A DNA stretch of 64,000 bases from Polynucleobacter sp. MWH-HuK1. GTDB taxonomy: Bacteria; Pseudomonadota; Gammaproteobacteria; Burkholderiales; Burkholderiaceae. Below the pieces are notes generated by a model that was given only the letters and a program-made list of their open reading frames with translations, had not been told where the DNA came from and made no database searches. The translations under genes and the position numbers were made by a program. The stretch lies in contig NZ_JACVPP010000001.1 in the NCBI RefSeq assembly GCF_018881815.1, positions 335,352 to 399,351 of the forward strand. The letters run 5' to 3'. The number at the start of each line of letters is the position of its first letter. Position 1 is the stretch's first letter. Below are positions 63,997 through 64,000 of the stretch, piece after piece.

Positions 63997-64000
63997 ATTT

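Larger units (their letters stand above)
56804..64000. mobile_element. Genomic island integrated at tRNA-Phe, right end outside the window
   Basis: A tyrosine recombinase gene follows the tRNA. The genes after it are unlike the core: A/T-rich, with mixed strands, and carrying a methyltransferase and nuclease, several unknown genes and a phage-like AAA+ ATPase. No repeat of the tRNA 3' end is seen before 64000. The right border therefore lies beyond the window. Confidence 0.75.

Noticed and set aside
56804..64000. Right attachment site of the island
   Set aside because: No repeat of the tRNA-Phe 3' end was seen in the window, so no border is claimed.

Overview
The window looks like the replication-origin region of a betaproteobacterial chromosome. 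It most resembles Burkholderiaceae of the Polynucleobacter type. This rests on gene order and protein character: rpmH-rnpA-yidD-yidC-mnmE facing dnaA-dnaN-gyrB, a mnmG-rsmG-parA-parB-atpIBEFHAGDC-hemE-priA block, a DUF4390-ntrY-response-regulator block, moderate GC and compact spacing. No database search was possible, so the genus is an inference.

Layout. Positions 1-4766 hold a minus-strand rRNA operon (16S, tRNA-Ile, tRNA-Ala, 23S truncated by the window start) with a clear promoter at 4978-5006. From 5.2 to 14 kb there are mixed housekeeping genes: GNAT, two c-type cytochromes, a BON lipoprotein, a SIS isomerase, rsmI, tRNA-Arg, a desaturase, a metallo-beta-lactamase fold hydrolase, gcvH and priA. 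From 14.3 to 26.9 kb a long minus-strand run encodes hemE, the complete F1Fo ATP synthase, ParB/ParA, RsmG and MnmG, with two perfect parS sites. From 27 to 32.5 kb lie a TSUP permease and a five-gene branched-chain amino-acid-type ABC transporter. From 32.6 to 38.6 kb come a DUF3717 protein, a SET-domain protein, gyrB, dnaN, an oriC region and dnaA.

To the right of dnaA the genes switch to the plus strand: rpmH, rnpA, yidD, yidC, mnmE, pckG and an MnmC2-like oxidoreductase. topB and dprA then run leftwards, followed by plus-strand def, fmt, htpX, rsmB, DUF4390, ntrY, a receiver-Fis regulator and tRNA-Phe. Strand switching around dnaA fits two forks leaving oriC, with most genes transcribed co-directionally. 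The dnaA-dnaN gap carries DnaA boxes, a GC block and a five-fold TAG repeat that match the DnaA-trio arrangement.

At tRNA-Phe (56728-56803) a tyrosine recombinase gene begins a genomic island that runs past the right edge. It carries a DNA methyltransferase facing a three-gene overlapping operon: a putative nuclease-like protein, an EVE/PUA-like protein and a PD-(D/E)XK nuclease. This looks like a compact modification-dependent or restriction-modification module, and it is the best candidate for an undescribed system here. Beyond it lie unrecognised genes and an AAA+ ATPase resembling phage clamp-loader subunits, with a repeat-bearing divergent control region between them.
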